From Batkoa obscura (lineage: Eukaryota; Entomophthoromycota; Entomophthoromycetes; Entomophthorales; Batkoaceae): a stretch of 64,000 nt of DNA. The translations under genes were made by a program, and so were the position numbers. Of this stretch, positions 1 through 12,047 are shown piece by piece (within the stretch, counting starts at the first letter, position 1; the number at the start of each line of letters is the position of its first letter). Where the stretch lies: positions 1-64,000 of the forward strand of contig JASVEC010000074.1 of assembly GCA_030770535.1 (NCBI GenBank). Direction: 5' to 3'. Under the pieces are notes generated by a model, which saw nothing but the letters and a program-made list of their open reading frames with translations, did not search any database and was not told where the DNA came from.

Positions 1-1
1 A

Positions 2-311
2 TTCTTTAATAGCGTATTAAATAAAATCTAATTCTACTATCAATATTAAAGATAGTAAAATTGATTTTAAAGGGTTGAACTTAGGTCAACTATATAACCA
101 AGTTGACGGATTTAAATCAAGGCTATGGTTTATCGTGATCTTTTAACTACCCCGCCATGTACTGAAGCAGTCCCGATTTATTATTTCTGATAAGAATATA
201 CCAATTTCTAAAGCTCAATTAGATGTTTTTAAAATGTCAGTTCATGACAATAACGCAAGACCAATTCAAAAACTTACTGAATTCCATCAGCCTTCCTATC
301 TTAGACTTTAA
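2..311 (+). pseudogene. Alpha-carbonic anhydrase, 3' remnant (broken)
   Basis: Three short overlapping frames on the + strand spell the C-terminal part of an alpha-type (eukaryotic) carbonic anhydrase. The clearest block is YRDLLTTPPCTEAV, which matches the family's conserved SLTTPPCxExV motif. It is followed in another frame by ISKAQLDVF and NNARPIQ, the usual NxRPxQ near the C-terminus. An upstream block (FFNSVLNKI, then KIDFKGLNLGQLY) fits the segment before the motif. The frame changes at least twice and stops interrupt it, so it cannot encode a whole enzyme. The gene continues off the left edge, so whether its 5' part is also broken is not visible. A working enzyme would hydrate CO2 to bicarbonate with a zinc ion held by three histidines, which lie upstream of this piece. 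Confidence 0.72.
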
Positions 312-1757
312 GAAATGTGAGAAATGCATAACTAAACAAAGTTAGTTAAAATTACTTTAAGCATTTATTAAATAAATAATCCATATTTCTATCTATAATA
401 ATTTCATACTTTTTCAATTTCTATCGAGCAATTTCAATATATCACTTTAATGAAAAAGCATTTGACTAAACTTTAGTACTCTTTGTACATAGACGCTTAA
501 TAATTCTTGTTAACTATAGTAACTTGTTCTATTTAGGACAAGCTTAGAAGGCATATATATAATATTTTGAGTAAGAGAATGATGTTTCACAACAGCTTAT
601 ATTTACTCTTGAATCATTCAATAATTCAATAGTTGAATATTTATAAATTGCTTTTATATGAGTTAAAATTCCTAAAACTAAAGGAGAATAGTCTTTGGAA
701 AAATCACATTTGCCACTCAATCTCTAGCTTTAGTAGTTTGAGCATGGTCTTCCCTGATTTTTTTTGAGGTTTTTTAGCTCTCTTACCTTCCATTAAATTT
801 TTATCTTGGTCGCCAGTCTTGGGACCATGGACTCTTTCTATCCCAAACTTTCAGCAGAGAAGCTACAGTTTCCATCTTACCCGATTTCCCTTTGTCTCAC
901 ATTTGACTAAACTCTTGCAAAAGAGAATATAAGTTTTCTAAATATGATTTTACCTATTCTAAATCCTATGCTTTGAATTTTAAGATTACTTCTAATTGTT
1001 TAGTAACTTACTTCTCTACTTTGCCTCTTCTTACTTCTTTAAAATGCTCCCCCCTCATACACGTTTCTTTTCTTCTAGAAATAAAAGTACTTGAGGTTTA
1101 ATTGCTTTACAAGATTTGAAAAAACGCATCAAAAAGTTGTAGTTGATACTAAATCTATCGATGCTCACATAATTATAAACTGAAAGCATGAAATTACAAC
1201 ATTTGTTAAAATTCGAATGAGTTGACTACATTGTGTTTTTGTTGGTTGATGATTCTAATTATTTAAAATGTACTGAGATAAAGGCTCAATCGTCATCAGG
1301 CTAATTAAAAATACTGGATCTAAGCCAAGTTATCAAAAATATACAGTCAGTGAATAGCTTGGCTTTTAAGGATAAGATCCATAGTATAATAGGCTTAAAA
1401 TTGCAACAAAAGAATACTAAATATATATAATCCATAGTTAATAGTAGCTATAAATACAAGATAAACATAATATTTATAACAGTTTTATACTATTTACCTG
1501 AAATCTCACACTACCGAAAAACCATAGGCGTAAATTACATTGACGAGTTGGATTCATCAAATGTTTCTGTAATTACAAAACTCCTTTTTGTTTGGAACAA
1601 TTTTTTAAAAAAATCTGGATTCAGGTGATTAAAAAAAATACAACCAATTAGAACTCAATAAGCTAAGATATCTCGGCATAGAATCAACTAAATTGAGATT
1701 AATTTTTTGGCTTGTTTAGTTTTTACAACCAGTTAGTTTAAATTTATTTAAGCAAAG
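312..1757. other. Intergenic, no gene seen
   Basis: AT-rich DNA with stops in all frames. A relatively GC-rich patch at about 690-900 reads on the minus strand as a broken lysine-rich peptide, possibly vestigial coding sequence, but I recognise no family. The last 60 bases before 1758 would hold the CTR9 5' leader. Confidence 0.5.
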
Positions 1758-4700
1758 ATGGATAATAATACAAATAAAAGTGGAAAGGATGATAATTATG
1801 ACCCAATTAAACAGGATAGTTATAATCCAGTGAAGGATAGTAGCTATAACCCAGTAAAAGAGGATAGTTATAATAAATCTAGTATAATGCCAAGTAAAGA
1901 AGATAGTTCAAGGGCTGAATACCAAAAAGAAGAGAGTGGTGATAGATCTCATAGAGAGGCTCGCGGGAATAGCAATCGAGATGATTATCATCGTCGTACA
2001 GAAGACAATGATAGGTACTCAAGAGAATCAAGGAATAAAGGTGAGGAAAGAAGTAATCGAGATTCAAAGTATAGTGGCGGTGAAGATAAGTATCATAGGG
2101 ATTCAAGAAATAGTGACAAATATACTAGAGATTCAAAATTAGATGATGGTGATAGATACCCCAGAGATTCGAAATATAGTAGTGGTGAAGATAAATATTA
2201 TAAAGATTCAAGGAATGGTGGAAATGGAGATAAATACATTAAAGATTCTAAAACGGGTGACACTGATGATTATTATTCTAAAGAATCAAAAAACGGCGCT
2301 AGTGGAGATAGATACACTAGAGAATCAAGAAATGGTGACAAGTATACTAGAGATTCAAAAAATAGTGGAGGGGATGATTATTACACCAGAGATAGCAGAG
2401 TTCGTGAAAGTAGAGGATATGTTAGAGATGATTATGGTAGAAAAGATCATAGAAGTACTAAAGAATATGATGACGTTCCAAGAAGCTCTAGAGATGAACG
2501 TCGATACCCTGATAGAAGAGAAGATGAGAGAGCCAGAAGTAGGAGGGATGCAGGCAGAACCAGAGATACGTATACATCAGAAAGAGATAAATATCAGAGT
2601 ATAATCGGGGAAAACAGCTTGAGTTATGGAAATATAGGAGGGAGTAATTTAATTAGCAATAATAAAGATGGAAATGAAAGCTCCGATTATGAATCTGCAA
2701 TCGAAGATAAAAAACCGGAAATACTAAAAGAAGTACAAAAACCGGTTCCAGCTCCTCTTACTGGGTTTGAATTGGTCCTATCTCATAAAAGAGGGACTTT
2801 TCAACTTTCTGATTACTATAACTATGCAGTAATTTTTATCAAATTTAGACTAAATACCTTTAATCAAATTTTGAATTTAGATGTATTATTTAAAAGGAGG
2901 CGAATTGTACGATGCAAAGGAAGCAGTCGTTTATGGTATTTCAAAAGGTACTATTAAAGTAATTATACGGAAAAACAAAATAATGAATAAAATTATTTAG
3001 CTCGTCGTCAATTAATAGATGCTCAGCTTAATGATAAGCAAATAAATGACTCAGAAAATGTATTAAAATGTATATTCAACTTGCTATATGGCATCATAGC
3101 TATCATATGTCATCAAAAAACATTCATTCTCTACTACGATGAATTACACAATGCAATGAATATTGGGTTGAGTGAAGCTGATCGACTTGCATCCGAAAAA
3201 TTTGGTGGTAGAATTGAATATAGTATTATACGTGGTTATTTTGCATTTTTCTCTCAAAAATACCCTTTATCCAGAGAATTTTTTGAAAGAGCTCTAACAA
3301 TCAAAAGTGACAGTGCTACTGCACTTTACGGTATGGGTTTAGCATGCTACTTTGACAAGGATTATAAAATGGCATTGAAACATTTTTTAAAGGTATTGGT
3401 TATACAAGTTAAAGGTGAGTTAGATCTTCCTTTTAAGGTTATTGATGTAAGGGTAGCTATTGCTCAGTGCCATCTCAAATTAAATAATATCAATAAGTTT
3501 TTTTTTGTCCTTAAAGGAGCTACTAAACAAGTAAGCTATGTTAATTTTACTCCTATATAAACTTAACTGTTTTATTTAGTCTCCTAATGATGATAAGATG
3601 TTAGCCTATTATTTAGTGACATTATTAAATCAGTTTAAAAAAAATCCAAAGTTGATGATTAAATTAGATGATAAGACTATACATATTATTGATGAACTTC
3701 AAATTACTTGTGAAAATGCAATCTTGCAATTTCCAGAAAATCAAGTGGTCAATATTGTTCAGGCTGAACTATATTTTTTTGAGAGAGACTTTGAAAAGGT
3801 ATGAGTTATTCAATCAATCGACAAGAATTAAATTTAGTAAATTTCTATAGGCATTCGAATTTGCTAAAAAAGCAAGTATTGAGGTAGGTTCTTATGATCC
3901 ATACGTTAATTCAGAAGCAGCAGCCATGTTAGGCAAAATTTATTATTTTATGAAAGACTATGATAATGCAAAATTCTTTTTTCAACATGCGTTGAAGTAC
4001 AATCCATATTGTTCATTGGCTAGCATTGGAGTTATTTTGGTATCTGTAATCAAAGGTAAATTAATTTTTATATTTTAGTATATTAATTTAATATAATCTG
4101 TTTTAGGGGACTTTGTTGCTGCTAAAAAAGCAGGTGAGCATGCAATAAAAAACAATCTTTGGTCTCTTGATCCAAAAAGTACAGAAGATATCAAATTAAC
4201 TTTGGTAAGACTCCTATTTATTTTATACATCTTATTGATATTAAATTAACATTAGTTCTTCATTATTGTATCTTGTCAAGTTATGTATATTAATGGTCCA
4301 GGTGAAAGTGATGAATTTAGAATTGCAGCCCGTGTTGCAAAGAAGCATTTGGATTCTTTCATGTCTTCTATGGATATTAATTTAAAGGATGATATGTTTA
4401 ATGCTTTTTCTGCTTATGGTAGAGCATACACTAAAACAGATTCCCTTGCACCATTATCAATTAATGAATATAATTATGCCAATGCTATTTATTTAGAAAA
4501 TGATGAGCCTTCTGCAAGAATTAAATTATCAAAAAACTTTAATAATATTGGAGTATGCTACTTAACATTGGGTAATATTAAATTGATCTTAATATTAATA
4601 ATATTTATTAAAATAAATTTAGGGCAAAATCAGGATGCATTTGAGAGCTTCCGAAAAGCAGTAAAAGCAATAAAATACATTGATAATGAAGAAAGTAAAA

Positions 4701-6414
4701 TGGTCTGGATAACTTATTCATTTAACACAGCGGTAGCATTTGAAAGTGCAGGTTTAATTAAATCGGCCAAAGAAATTTATAAAACACTTAATGAAGAATA
4801 TCCTAGTTATTTCCAGGCACCATTAAGGTTAGGAATTATTGCTTATAGAAATCGAGAATACTTCAAAGCAAGATCTTACTTTTATCAAGTGGTTGAAAGT
4901 TGTAAAGATTCCACTAAAGAAGAACATAAATTATTTTGTAAAGAAGCACATTTATTTTTGGCCCAAATTTACCATAATGTTAAAGTGTTTGATAAATCCA
5001 TTGAAAAATTTAAGTGGATAATCGATCATTTGGATAAAGAAAATGTATATGCTCACTGTGCTATTGCTTATAATAATTACTGTATTGCTAGAACTTTAGA
5101 TGGAGATAAAAGAAGAGTAATTTATATTCTATTAAATTTTACTATTAGTTTAATACATTTATAGAGGATAGCTTATTTTAATGAATCTGTCAAATATTTT
5201 ATATTAGCTCGTGAAATTGATCCTGGTAATCCATTTATGTTAACTGGATTTGCTACCCTTTTAAATGATAGACAAATATATGATATACCATTAAAAATAT
5301 TTAATATAGTAAATTTAATATATAATGAAATATAAATATATTAATAAATTTTAATCTAGATAAAATCATCTTTACATTATGTTGAAATGGATAGAAATCT
5401 TGGTATTATTCAATATAGGAATGAATTATATGAAGAGTCATTAGCTAGTGTAATACAGTCTATAAATAACAAAAAATTAATATTAATTTGATTTCTTAGC
5501 TTGAAAAAGTATTAAAACATGGTAAATATCATGATTATCGTGTACTTCAAATGAAAGCTAGGGTACAACATGCTTTAAGTTTAAAAAAGAAAAACCTTCG
5601 AATGATGCTTAATTGTATCGATACAATGAGAGAAGTAAGTCATAAAAAATAACGACAGATTCATATTAATAAATTATTTAGGCTGTAAAACTAGAAGGTC
5701 AAAATGTGCTTAAATATGATTTAGGAATTGCACTTCAAAGTTATAGTGTAATGGTAGCTAATATGGATCCAAAAGAAGTAGGTAGAGCTATGGTCGATTT
5801 TGCACTGGAACATATTGAAGAAGCAAGAAAGTAAAGAATCAACCGATTTTAAATATTGAAAAAATATTAATTAAATTAACATAGAGTATTTGACGAGTGC
5901 TCCAAAGCAACTGATGCAGGAATAATATATAGTTTAGATACATGTAAAAATCGATTTGGATTTGCTACCACTATTAAAGCCAAGTTGGAAGTTTTGAAAG
6001 AGTTTGTTTATAAAAATACAAAACCAATCGTTCCTATGCCAGCTAGTCAAGATTACTTAGAACATGTTGCTGAGTTTGAAGCTAAAGTAAAATTTAAAGT
6101 TAATTTTAAAAAATTAATAATTAATAATTAATAATTAATAGGAAAGGGAAGAAAGAGAAAAAGAAGAAGCTAAATTATTAGATAGAAAAAGAAAAAGAAC
6201 CGAAAGAAAAGAAATTCGTAGAAAAAAGTATACACCATTGGATTTATTATTCAAACAAGAAGAAAAGAAATTGAAGGATGAGATTACGAAAGCTAAAGAA
6301 GAAAATAATATCGAATTAGTGCAAAATTTGGAAAAAGAAGTGCAATTAGTTCAAGAGAAATACCAAGATGAAGAAGCTAAATTGGAAGAAATTCGTAAAG
6401 AATTTGAAAATTAA
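1758..6414 (+). CDS. CTR9: CTR9, TPR subunit of the Paf1 transcription elongation complex (14 exons)
   Basis: I assemble exons 1758-2828, 2881-2947, 3001-3530, 3580-3798, 3851-4055, 4107-4204, 4256-4571, 4623-5116, 5165-5308, 5360-5449, 5500-5634, 5682-5830, 5885-6086 and 6142-6414, about 1330 residues. All introns are GT...AG and the frame is kept throughout. From about residue 350 the protein is a chain of TPR repeats whose order follows CTR9: an LxxARxxFERAL-type repeat, then NNIGVCYLTLG, then EEYPSYFQAPLRLG, then a C-terminal acidic/basic coiled coil (EREEREKEEAKLL). CTR9 scaffolds the Paf1 complex on elongating RNA polymerase II and supports histone H2B ubiquitination and H3K4 methylation. 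Residues 1-340 are an unusual K/R/D/S/Y-rich region with about 11 imperfect Y-x-R-D-S-K repeats. The protein stops soon after the coiled coil, so the charged tail found at the C-terminus of many CTR9 proteins is missing. The exon 3 region 3395-3440 could hide another intron. Confidence 0.88.
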
Positions 6415-6569
6415 TAATAATTGATATCAAACTATTAAAATTGAAAGTATTCTTTATTAAATTCTAAAATTAAATTACGTTTCTTTATTTTATTTTATTT
6501 TATTTTAAACTCTATTCTTTTATTTTCAATGTTTTGTTGCTTTGTTTTGATAATATTTTTTATTAATTA

Positions 6570-6609
6570 TATAATTATATAATTATATAATTATATAATT
6601 GTATAATTG
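6570..6609. repeat. Short tandem repeat, 8-bp AT unit
   Basis: About four to five copies of an ATTATATA-type 8-mer lie 160 bp downstream of the CTR9 stop codon. It is a simple microsatellite. Confidence 0.7.
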
Positions 6610-7978
6610 TTTTACTAATTAATCTTACAAATTGATATTAAAAAAGTTTGAATATTTCAAAGACTGACTAATCTTGTATAAAATTGTAGTTTATAAAAAT
6701 CGAACTGAAATTAGTATATAAATTTGAAATTGACTATTTCAATTAAAAGCTATTATATTTTTTAAATAAACATAGATTTTAATGACTTCAAGCTTCACTT
6801 TAATATTCCTTTAGTTTCTAATTTATATTCATTGGAATATTATTAGTTATAAATCAAGTTTTAAAACTTTTAGAATGATAAATGATTCTTTAGAATTCTA
6901 GTTAAATAAATCTCAAAATTAAATTTAAGCTTCATTAAATACAACCTAAGACAATCGAAGAAAAGATAAAAGATAAACCTCAATGAAACAGATAAGTAGA
7001 TGAACGTTATAATTCTATCAGACTATAAACTCAATGAAATATATCAATTATTTCACTTGTAAATTACAAACCCCCTAAATTCCAATAAAAGATCTCACTT
7101 TTTTTAAAAATTATGCAATATCGATTCTTTTAAATAAAATAAAACTAAAATAGTAAAAAAGAGATCCTTAAAATAAATAGTTGTAGTTTTTTTTATCAGT
7201 AAATACTTGGATTCCGCCCTTAATTCCTTAAATTTAACAAGTTAAAGGGGAAAGCATATGGTAACAACCAGTTTTTAAAACATAAGTTTTATAAAATAAA
7301 TCCATTATCTGTTAAAATTTGTTTTTTTACTGTTATTATAATATCTTAAAGAGGAGAGTAAAATTTAGTTTTATATTTTGATGTTTTAATTAATATAGTA
7401 TTAAAACAGATTAAAATAATTACATTTCTTTAGTATTTTGTAATAATTATTTTGAATTCAAACTATTTTACAAATATTTAAGGGATAAAAAAGTTAAATC
7501 TCAATCAATTATTATTGGCTGAATATTGAAAATAAGATAATAATGTATAATTAAATAAAGACACTTAATTTTATAAAGAATTAACCTAAAATAATTCAAT
7601 AGTTGAGAATAAACTTCAATTATTGAATTATTTTATTTTATTTTTATTCTTATTTTTATTTTAGTTGAATCTATTATTAACTATTTGTTAGTTTATTGAA
7701 TTTAGTTTTCAATAGTTTATTACTTTATTTTTAAATAGTATTGAGGTATTGTTGATAATTCTAAAAAGTAGGTTTCCTTATTTAAAGTTGAATTTAAATT
7801 TGAATCTGAAGATTTAATTCTATCTTATTCAATTTAATAATCATAATGATGAGTAAATTGCTTTCATAATAATAGTAATAAAGATAACATATATATATTA
7901 ATTATTAAAATTCATTTAAAATTTAATAATATAAAAGCTAGATTCAAGTTTAAGTTCAAATAACGGAAATCACTATAT

Positions 7979-8012
7979 TTGATAATAATAATAATAATGA
8001 TAATAATATCAA
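7979..8012. repeat. TAA/TGA trinucleotide microsatellite
   Basis: An interrupted run of TAA triplets, non-coding. Confidence 0.65.
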
Positions 8013-8774
8013 TCAACTAACTTTTAAAATTAATAAAGTTAAGGATAACTGAAGTTCAGTGAAATAATAGTTAGTTTAACAATAATTGATGGAAATATAT
8101 ATATCAAACAATTATTTCAAAAAACAAGTTAGCATAGATTTAGCGAAGCTATGACCCCCAAAACAATATTGGAAACAATAGTGGCAAATAGAAAATATTC
8201 AACTAAAATCTGGAACTTAATTTACAAATGCAATAAAATAAAATCATTGAAAATTTATTATAAAGAAATAAAACTAGCTTAAATAAGTTAAATTTCAATT
8301 GATTCGTTGTATTTCAATTTATAATACAGGTTTATAATTCATAACTATCCGGGGTTAATAAAATTCTTCAGTTGGGGTTTTACCAGATATTCAAATTATT
8401 AAGCATAAGCCAATATTTTCAAAAGTTATTCAATGTGGAGTTTATATTCTTAATTAAATACAGTTGTAATATGAAATTTCATTCATTCGAAGCCAATATT
8501 GTTGATACGTTTAAATAACAATTCAACTTTTATTAATTGTAAATAGAATAATGATGAAGGGATTAATAAATATAGGGGATAATGCTAAAATAGGTTAATG
8601 AAGGGATTAATCTTAAGTGGATGCTAAAGATCGAGTAAAATAAAGTTAACTTAATGTAGGTTAAACTCAAGATAAATCAGCTGAAATTGGACAACAAATA
8701 ATAATTTATACTTCAAGGAAAAATCAGATATAAAATGAGGATTTAAGGTATCATTTTGATTGTAAAATAATTTT

Positions 8775-8828
8775 ATTTTTATATTTCATATTTTATATTT
8801 TATATATTTTATATATTTTATATTCTTT
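8775..8828. repeat. TATATTTTA-type tandem repeat in a UGT promoter
   Basis: Irregular 8-11 bp TATATTTTA units end about 30 bp before the start codon at 8860. They may include the TATA element, but no single box stands out. Confidence 0.5.
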
Positions 8829-8859
8829 ATCTTAGTTAATAATTCAATTATAATTAAAA

Positions 8860-10542
8860 ATGAATCTATTTTTCTATTCATTTTTAACATGTATTTATTG
8901 TTATAATATATTATTACATTCTGGATATGGAGGTCGATCCCACATTAAAAGTGTATTAGAAATCAGTGATTTGTTAGTATTACGGGGACATCAAGTCAAA
9001 TATTTAGGATTAGAAGATAACTTAGATTATTTAAAGGGATATAATATAACTGGTCATTTATTGGGACCACCATTACAAAAAGATCAAAAACAAATACAAC
9101 ATGAAATGAAATTAACAATAATGAATAAAGAAAGTCGAAGTAACCCAATGAAAGCAATGGCTAATTCAGTATTCCCATTAATGGAATTAAATTATGATCA
9201 AACATATTTAAGTTTAAAACAATACATTTTAAATAATTTTGATTTAATAGATTTAATGATTTGTGACTTTATTGCTAATGCTTGTATTGATTTAGCTAAA
9301 CAATATTCAGTTCCATTAATTGTAACAATGCAAACAACAGATGGCTTAGGTATTACACATTCACCTTATGTAATTAATAACTTAGAATATGGACCATTAT
9401 ATACTAATGAATTAAGTTTATTGCAACGAATTAAAGCATTAATTATTAATCCTATTAAAGGAATTTATTATTTAATGCCATTGATCAATAGATTAAATAA
9501 AATAAGAAAAAAATATAATGTATCCAAAAGTTACACAGTATTTGGTGATAATGAGAATTATTCTCTGAATTTAGCTAATACATTTACTGGCTTTGAACCA
9601 GCTATTAATTTACAACCTAATCTTCATCATATTGGTCCAATTTTATCTAAAAGTAATTCCAGTTATAAAAATAATATCAAAGTAATTACTGAAATTGAGA
9701 ATTATTTGAATATTAAAAGTAAAGTATTATATGTAGGATTTGGTAGTTTATCAGTATTAAATGAAGAATTAAGTGAACAATTGATGTTGTTATTATTGAA
9801 ATTAATCGATAATGAGATATTCGATGGCATTATTATTAGTTTAGGAAAAACAGAACTAAAAGATATTAAAAAAGAGATATTATTTAATAATCAATATTAT
9901 AATATACATAAAATGATTAAATTTAATAATAATGATAATATTAAATTCTATTCTTGGACACCACAAACTAATATTTTAAATCATGATAATGTTAAATTGT
10001 TTTTATCTCATTGTGGTTTAGAATCTAGTTTCGAAAGTATAGCAGCAAAGAAACCGATCTTATGTATGCCTTTATTTGGTGATCAATTTCGTAATACTCG
10101 AAAGTTAAGTGATTTAGGTATTAGTAAATACGTGGATAAAGACAATATCAATTTTCAATTAATAATCCAAGATATTTTATATTTATTAAATGATAATTTA
10201 GTACAAATGAATTTATTAAAAACAAATCAAATGATTGGTAATACTGAAGATAAAATTCAATATGCAGCTACTTTAATTGAACAACATATTAATCTTGCTA
10301 AACTTTGTCGTCCATTACAACCTTATAAAAAGAATGAAATACCGTGTGAATTAAGTCATTTAATACCTAAAAAAAATAAGTATTTTTATCAGTTATATAA
10401 TATGGATATTTATTTTTTATTCTTATTTTTCATCTTCTCAAGTCTACTAATACTCATTTATTATTTGTTATCCCTCACTTATTTTTATTTAAAATATACC
10501 AATTTTTTAGTCCAAGATAGTCCAAAGATTAAACTCTTTTAA
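8860..10542 (+). CDS. UDP-glycosyltransferase, ER membrane type (divergent member)
   Basis: A 560-residue, single-exon GT1-family glycosyltransferase that would transfer a sugar from a UDP-sugar to a small lipophilic acceptor in the ER lumen. It has a hydrophobic signal sequence (residues 1-16), then SGYGGRSHIKS with the likely catalytic His at residue 28. The C-terminal donor-binding signature starts WTPQTNILNH and continues SHCGLESSFES to FGDQFRN. A membrane anchor of about 25 residues follows near 512-545. The last five residues, KIKLF, fit a KxKxx ER-retrieval signal. The HCG spelling differs from the HGG of its neighbours but is normal in plant UGTs. The gene is the most divergent of the cluster: it lacks their 'DGKGGKVKV' segment, has shorter loops, and is Asn/Lys/Ile-rich. 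The acceptor is unknown. Confidence 0.88.
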   Translation: MNLFFYSFLTCIYCYNILLHSGYGGRSHIKSVLEISDLLVLRGHQVKYLGLEDNLDYLKGYNITGHLLGPPLQKDQKQIQHEMKLTIMNKESRSNPMKAMANSVFPLMELNYDQTYLSLKQYILNNFDLIDLMICDFIANACIDLAKQYSVPLIVTMQTTDGLGITHSPYVINNLEYGPLYTNELSLLQRIKALIINPIKGIYYLMPLINRLNKIRKKYNVSKSYTVFGDNENYSLNLANTFTGFEPAINLQPNLHHIGPILSKSNSSYKNNIKVITEIENYLNIKSKVLYVGFGSLSVLNEELSEQLMLLLLKLIDNEIFDGIIISLGKTELKDIKKEILFNNQYYNIHKMIKFNNNDNIKFYSWTPQTNILNHDNVKLFLSHCGLESSFESIAAKKPILCMPLFGDQFRNTRKLSDLGISKYVDKDNINFQLIIQDILYLLNDNLVQMNLLKTNQMIGNTEDKIQYAATLIEQHINLAKLCRPLQPYKKNEIPCELSHLIPKKNKYFYQLYNMDIYFLFLFFIFSSLLILIYYLLSLTYFYLKYTNFLVQDSPKIKLF

Positions 10543-10894
10543 TTCTATTATATTATTCCATCTATTCCAATTGGCTACTTTTTCCCTATTAATTCTTATT
10601 TGTATATTCTTTCTATAATACATTCTATTAACATATAATAAAATGAAGCATGTAAATTGATAATAGTATTTTAACTTGAATATTTTAACGTTTTCAAACT
10701 TAATCCAAATATAGTGAGTGGCATAATTTAGTTAACTAATTTATGTTAACACTCCTTTTTAATTATTGATTTAGTTTAGTTTAGTTTAATTTAATTTAGC
10801 TCAAGCTATGGATACAAAAGTTTTTAAATATCACTAATAGATGATTTTTTAGTATAATAAATATTTTAATAGTTAAAATTCTTAATAAGAAGTT
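10543..10894. other. Intergenic, UGT 3' flank and tRNA 5' flank
   Basis: AT-rich, with no gene seen. The 9 bp directly before the tRNA (TAAGAAGTT) are also present before the second tRNA copy at 25654. Confidence 0.5.
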
Positions 10895-10967
10895 GCCTTC
10901 TTGGCTCAGTTGGCAGAGCGTCCGCCTAGTAAGCGGAAGGTCATTGGTTCGATTCCGATAGAAGGCA
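10895..10967 (+). tRNA. tRNA-Thr (anticodon AGT)
   Basis: A 73-nt cloverleaf. The acceptor stem is GCCTTCT/AGAAGGC with discriminator A. The D arm is GCTC/GAGC. The anticodon stem TCCGC/GCGGA holds the loop CTAGTAA (anticodon AGT, Thr). The T arm is ATTGG/CCGAT with loop TTCGATT. There is no intron. An identical copy lies inverted at 25582-25654. Confidence 0.96.
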
Positions 10968-11074
10968 TTATTAATAACAGCTAGAGCTGATTCAATAAAT
11001 TTTTTATTACCCTGTAAATAATAGTAATGTGTTTTAATATTAAATTATCTCTGATTTTTTTGAAACAAATATAT

Positions 11075-11171
11075 GTAGATGTATTTTTGTGTTTAAGAAT
11101 TTTACTAATAACTTCTCCATTCAAATAGCGCTTAAAAGATAGAAAAGTGATGAAGCCAAAAAAACATCTTG
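11075..11171 (+). mobile_element. MITE family A copy 1
   Basis: About 97 bp. The left end is a decayed GTAGATGTATTTTTG. The core has TTTAAGAATTTTACTAA and AATAGCGCTTAAAAG. The right end is CAAAAAAACATCTTG. ATAT on both sides is a likely 4-bp target duplication. Confidence 0.75.
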
Positions 11172-11990
11172 ATATTGTATTTATTTTTTCAAAAGTGTTG
11201 GTTGATAATTTGCTATAATTTCTGTAAAATTAGTATATTGAGTAATATTTGATTTTTTTGATAATAACAGGTGTTTTAATGTTCAGTTATTTTAATCGGA
11301 AGTTTTGAATTCAAATAGAAAGTTTAATGCCCTATCAAGTTTTGTATAAGTTTTTTTGTTTTACTTCTGATAAACCTTTGATTTTCAATTTATTAAAATT
11401 CACAAATGTTTCTAAAATAATAGTTTTATATTTTGATATATTTTTTATAAAGTTACTATTAAAATATCTTACCTTGCATTATTCCATAATTTGACCATTA
11501 AATTTAATAACATTTGTAAATGCAGCATTTTCGTTAATATGACCCAATTGAAATGTGGATTGGGCATTTTCGATTTTGTATTTGCTAAGTAGAAAACTAG
11601 AAATAGTCGTGATAAAACTCAGATAATACTAAATTAAAAATACCCAATTCACATTTCATTGGCCCAGTAACAACCTGTTGATAACAGAAGGTTTCTAAGC
11701 TATTACAAAATAGACTTACTTCCGTGCTAGTGATAAATAATATTCAAAATATCCAAAGTGATCATTAATTTATCTAATTCTACTTGAACTTACATTAATA
11801 GTTAAAAAGTTAAATTTGCTTAAAATTCAATGTCAAGTGAAATAACAATTTTCTATTTACAGTTAATGTTTAGTAACCCAAGCCTAAATTTTTCTGCTAA
11901 TGCAAAAGAATTAGATAGGTAAATATTAATACATTATGAAAGCTAAAAGTTGTATTATTGTTAATAATTTGTATTTTCAAATTATAGGTA

Positions 11991-11998
11991 TATAAAAA
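11991..11998 (+). promoter_or_regulatory. TATA box of the decayed UGT
   Basis: TATAAAAA lies 57 bp before the ATG at 12048. Comparable boxes precede the other UGT genes. Confidence 0.5.
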
Positions 11999-12047
11999 GC
12001 AAGGCTTTAGCAGATTGATTATAGTCAAAAAGATATTGATTTTTACG

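Larger units (their letters stand above)
6415..8859. other. Intergenic, no gene seen
   Basis: About 2.4 kb of very AT-rich DNA with stops in every frame and low-complexity runs. I see no conserved coding block or RNA gene in it. Confidence 0.6.
10968..12047. other. Intergenic with one MITE copy
   Basis: Non-coding AT-rich DNA holding the MITE at 11075-11171 and the presumed promoter of the decayed UGT downstream. Nothing else recognised. Confidence 0.5.

Noticed and set aside
1879-2604. Other open frames inside the start of CTR9
   Set aside because: They are out-of-frame readings of the purine-rich repeat, which has few stops in any frame. The chosen frame alone connects through introns to the TPR domain.
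9990-10100. HCG in place of HGG in the UGT signature as an inactivating change
   Set aside because: Cys is an accepted residue at this position; plant UGTs use HCGWNS, so the enzyme may well be active.
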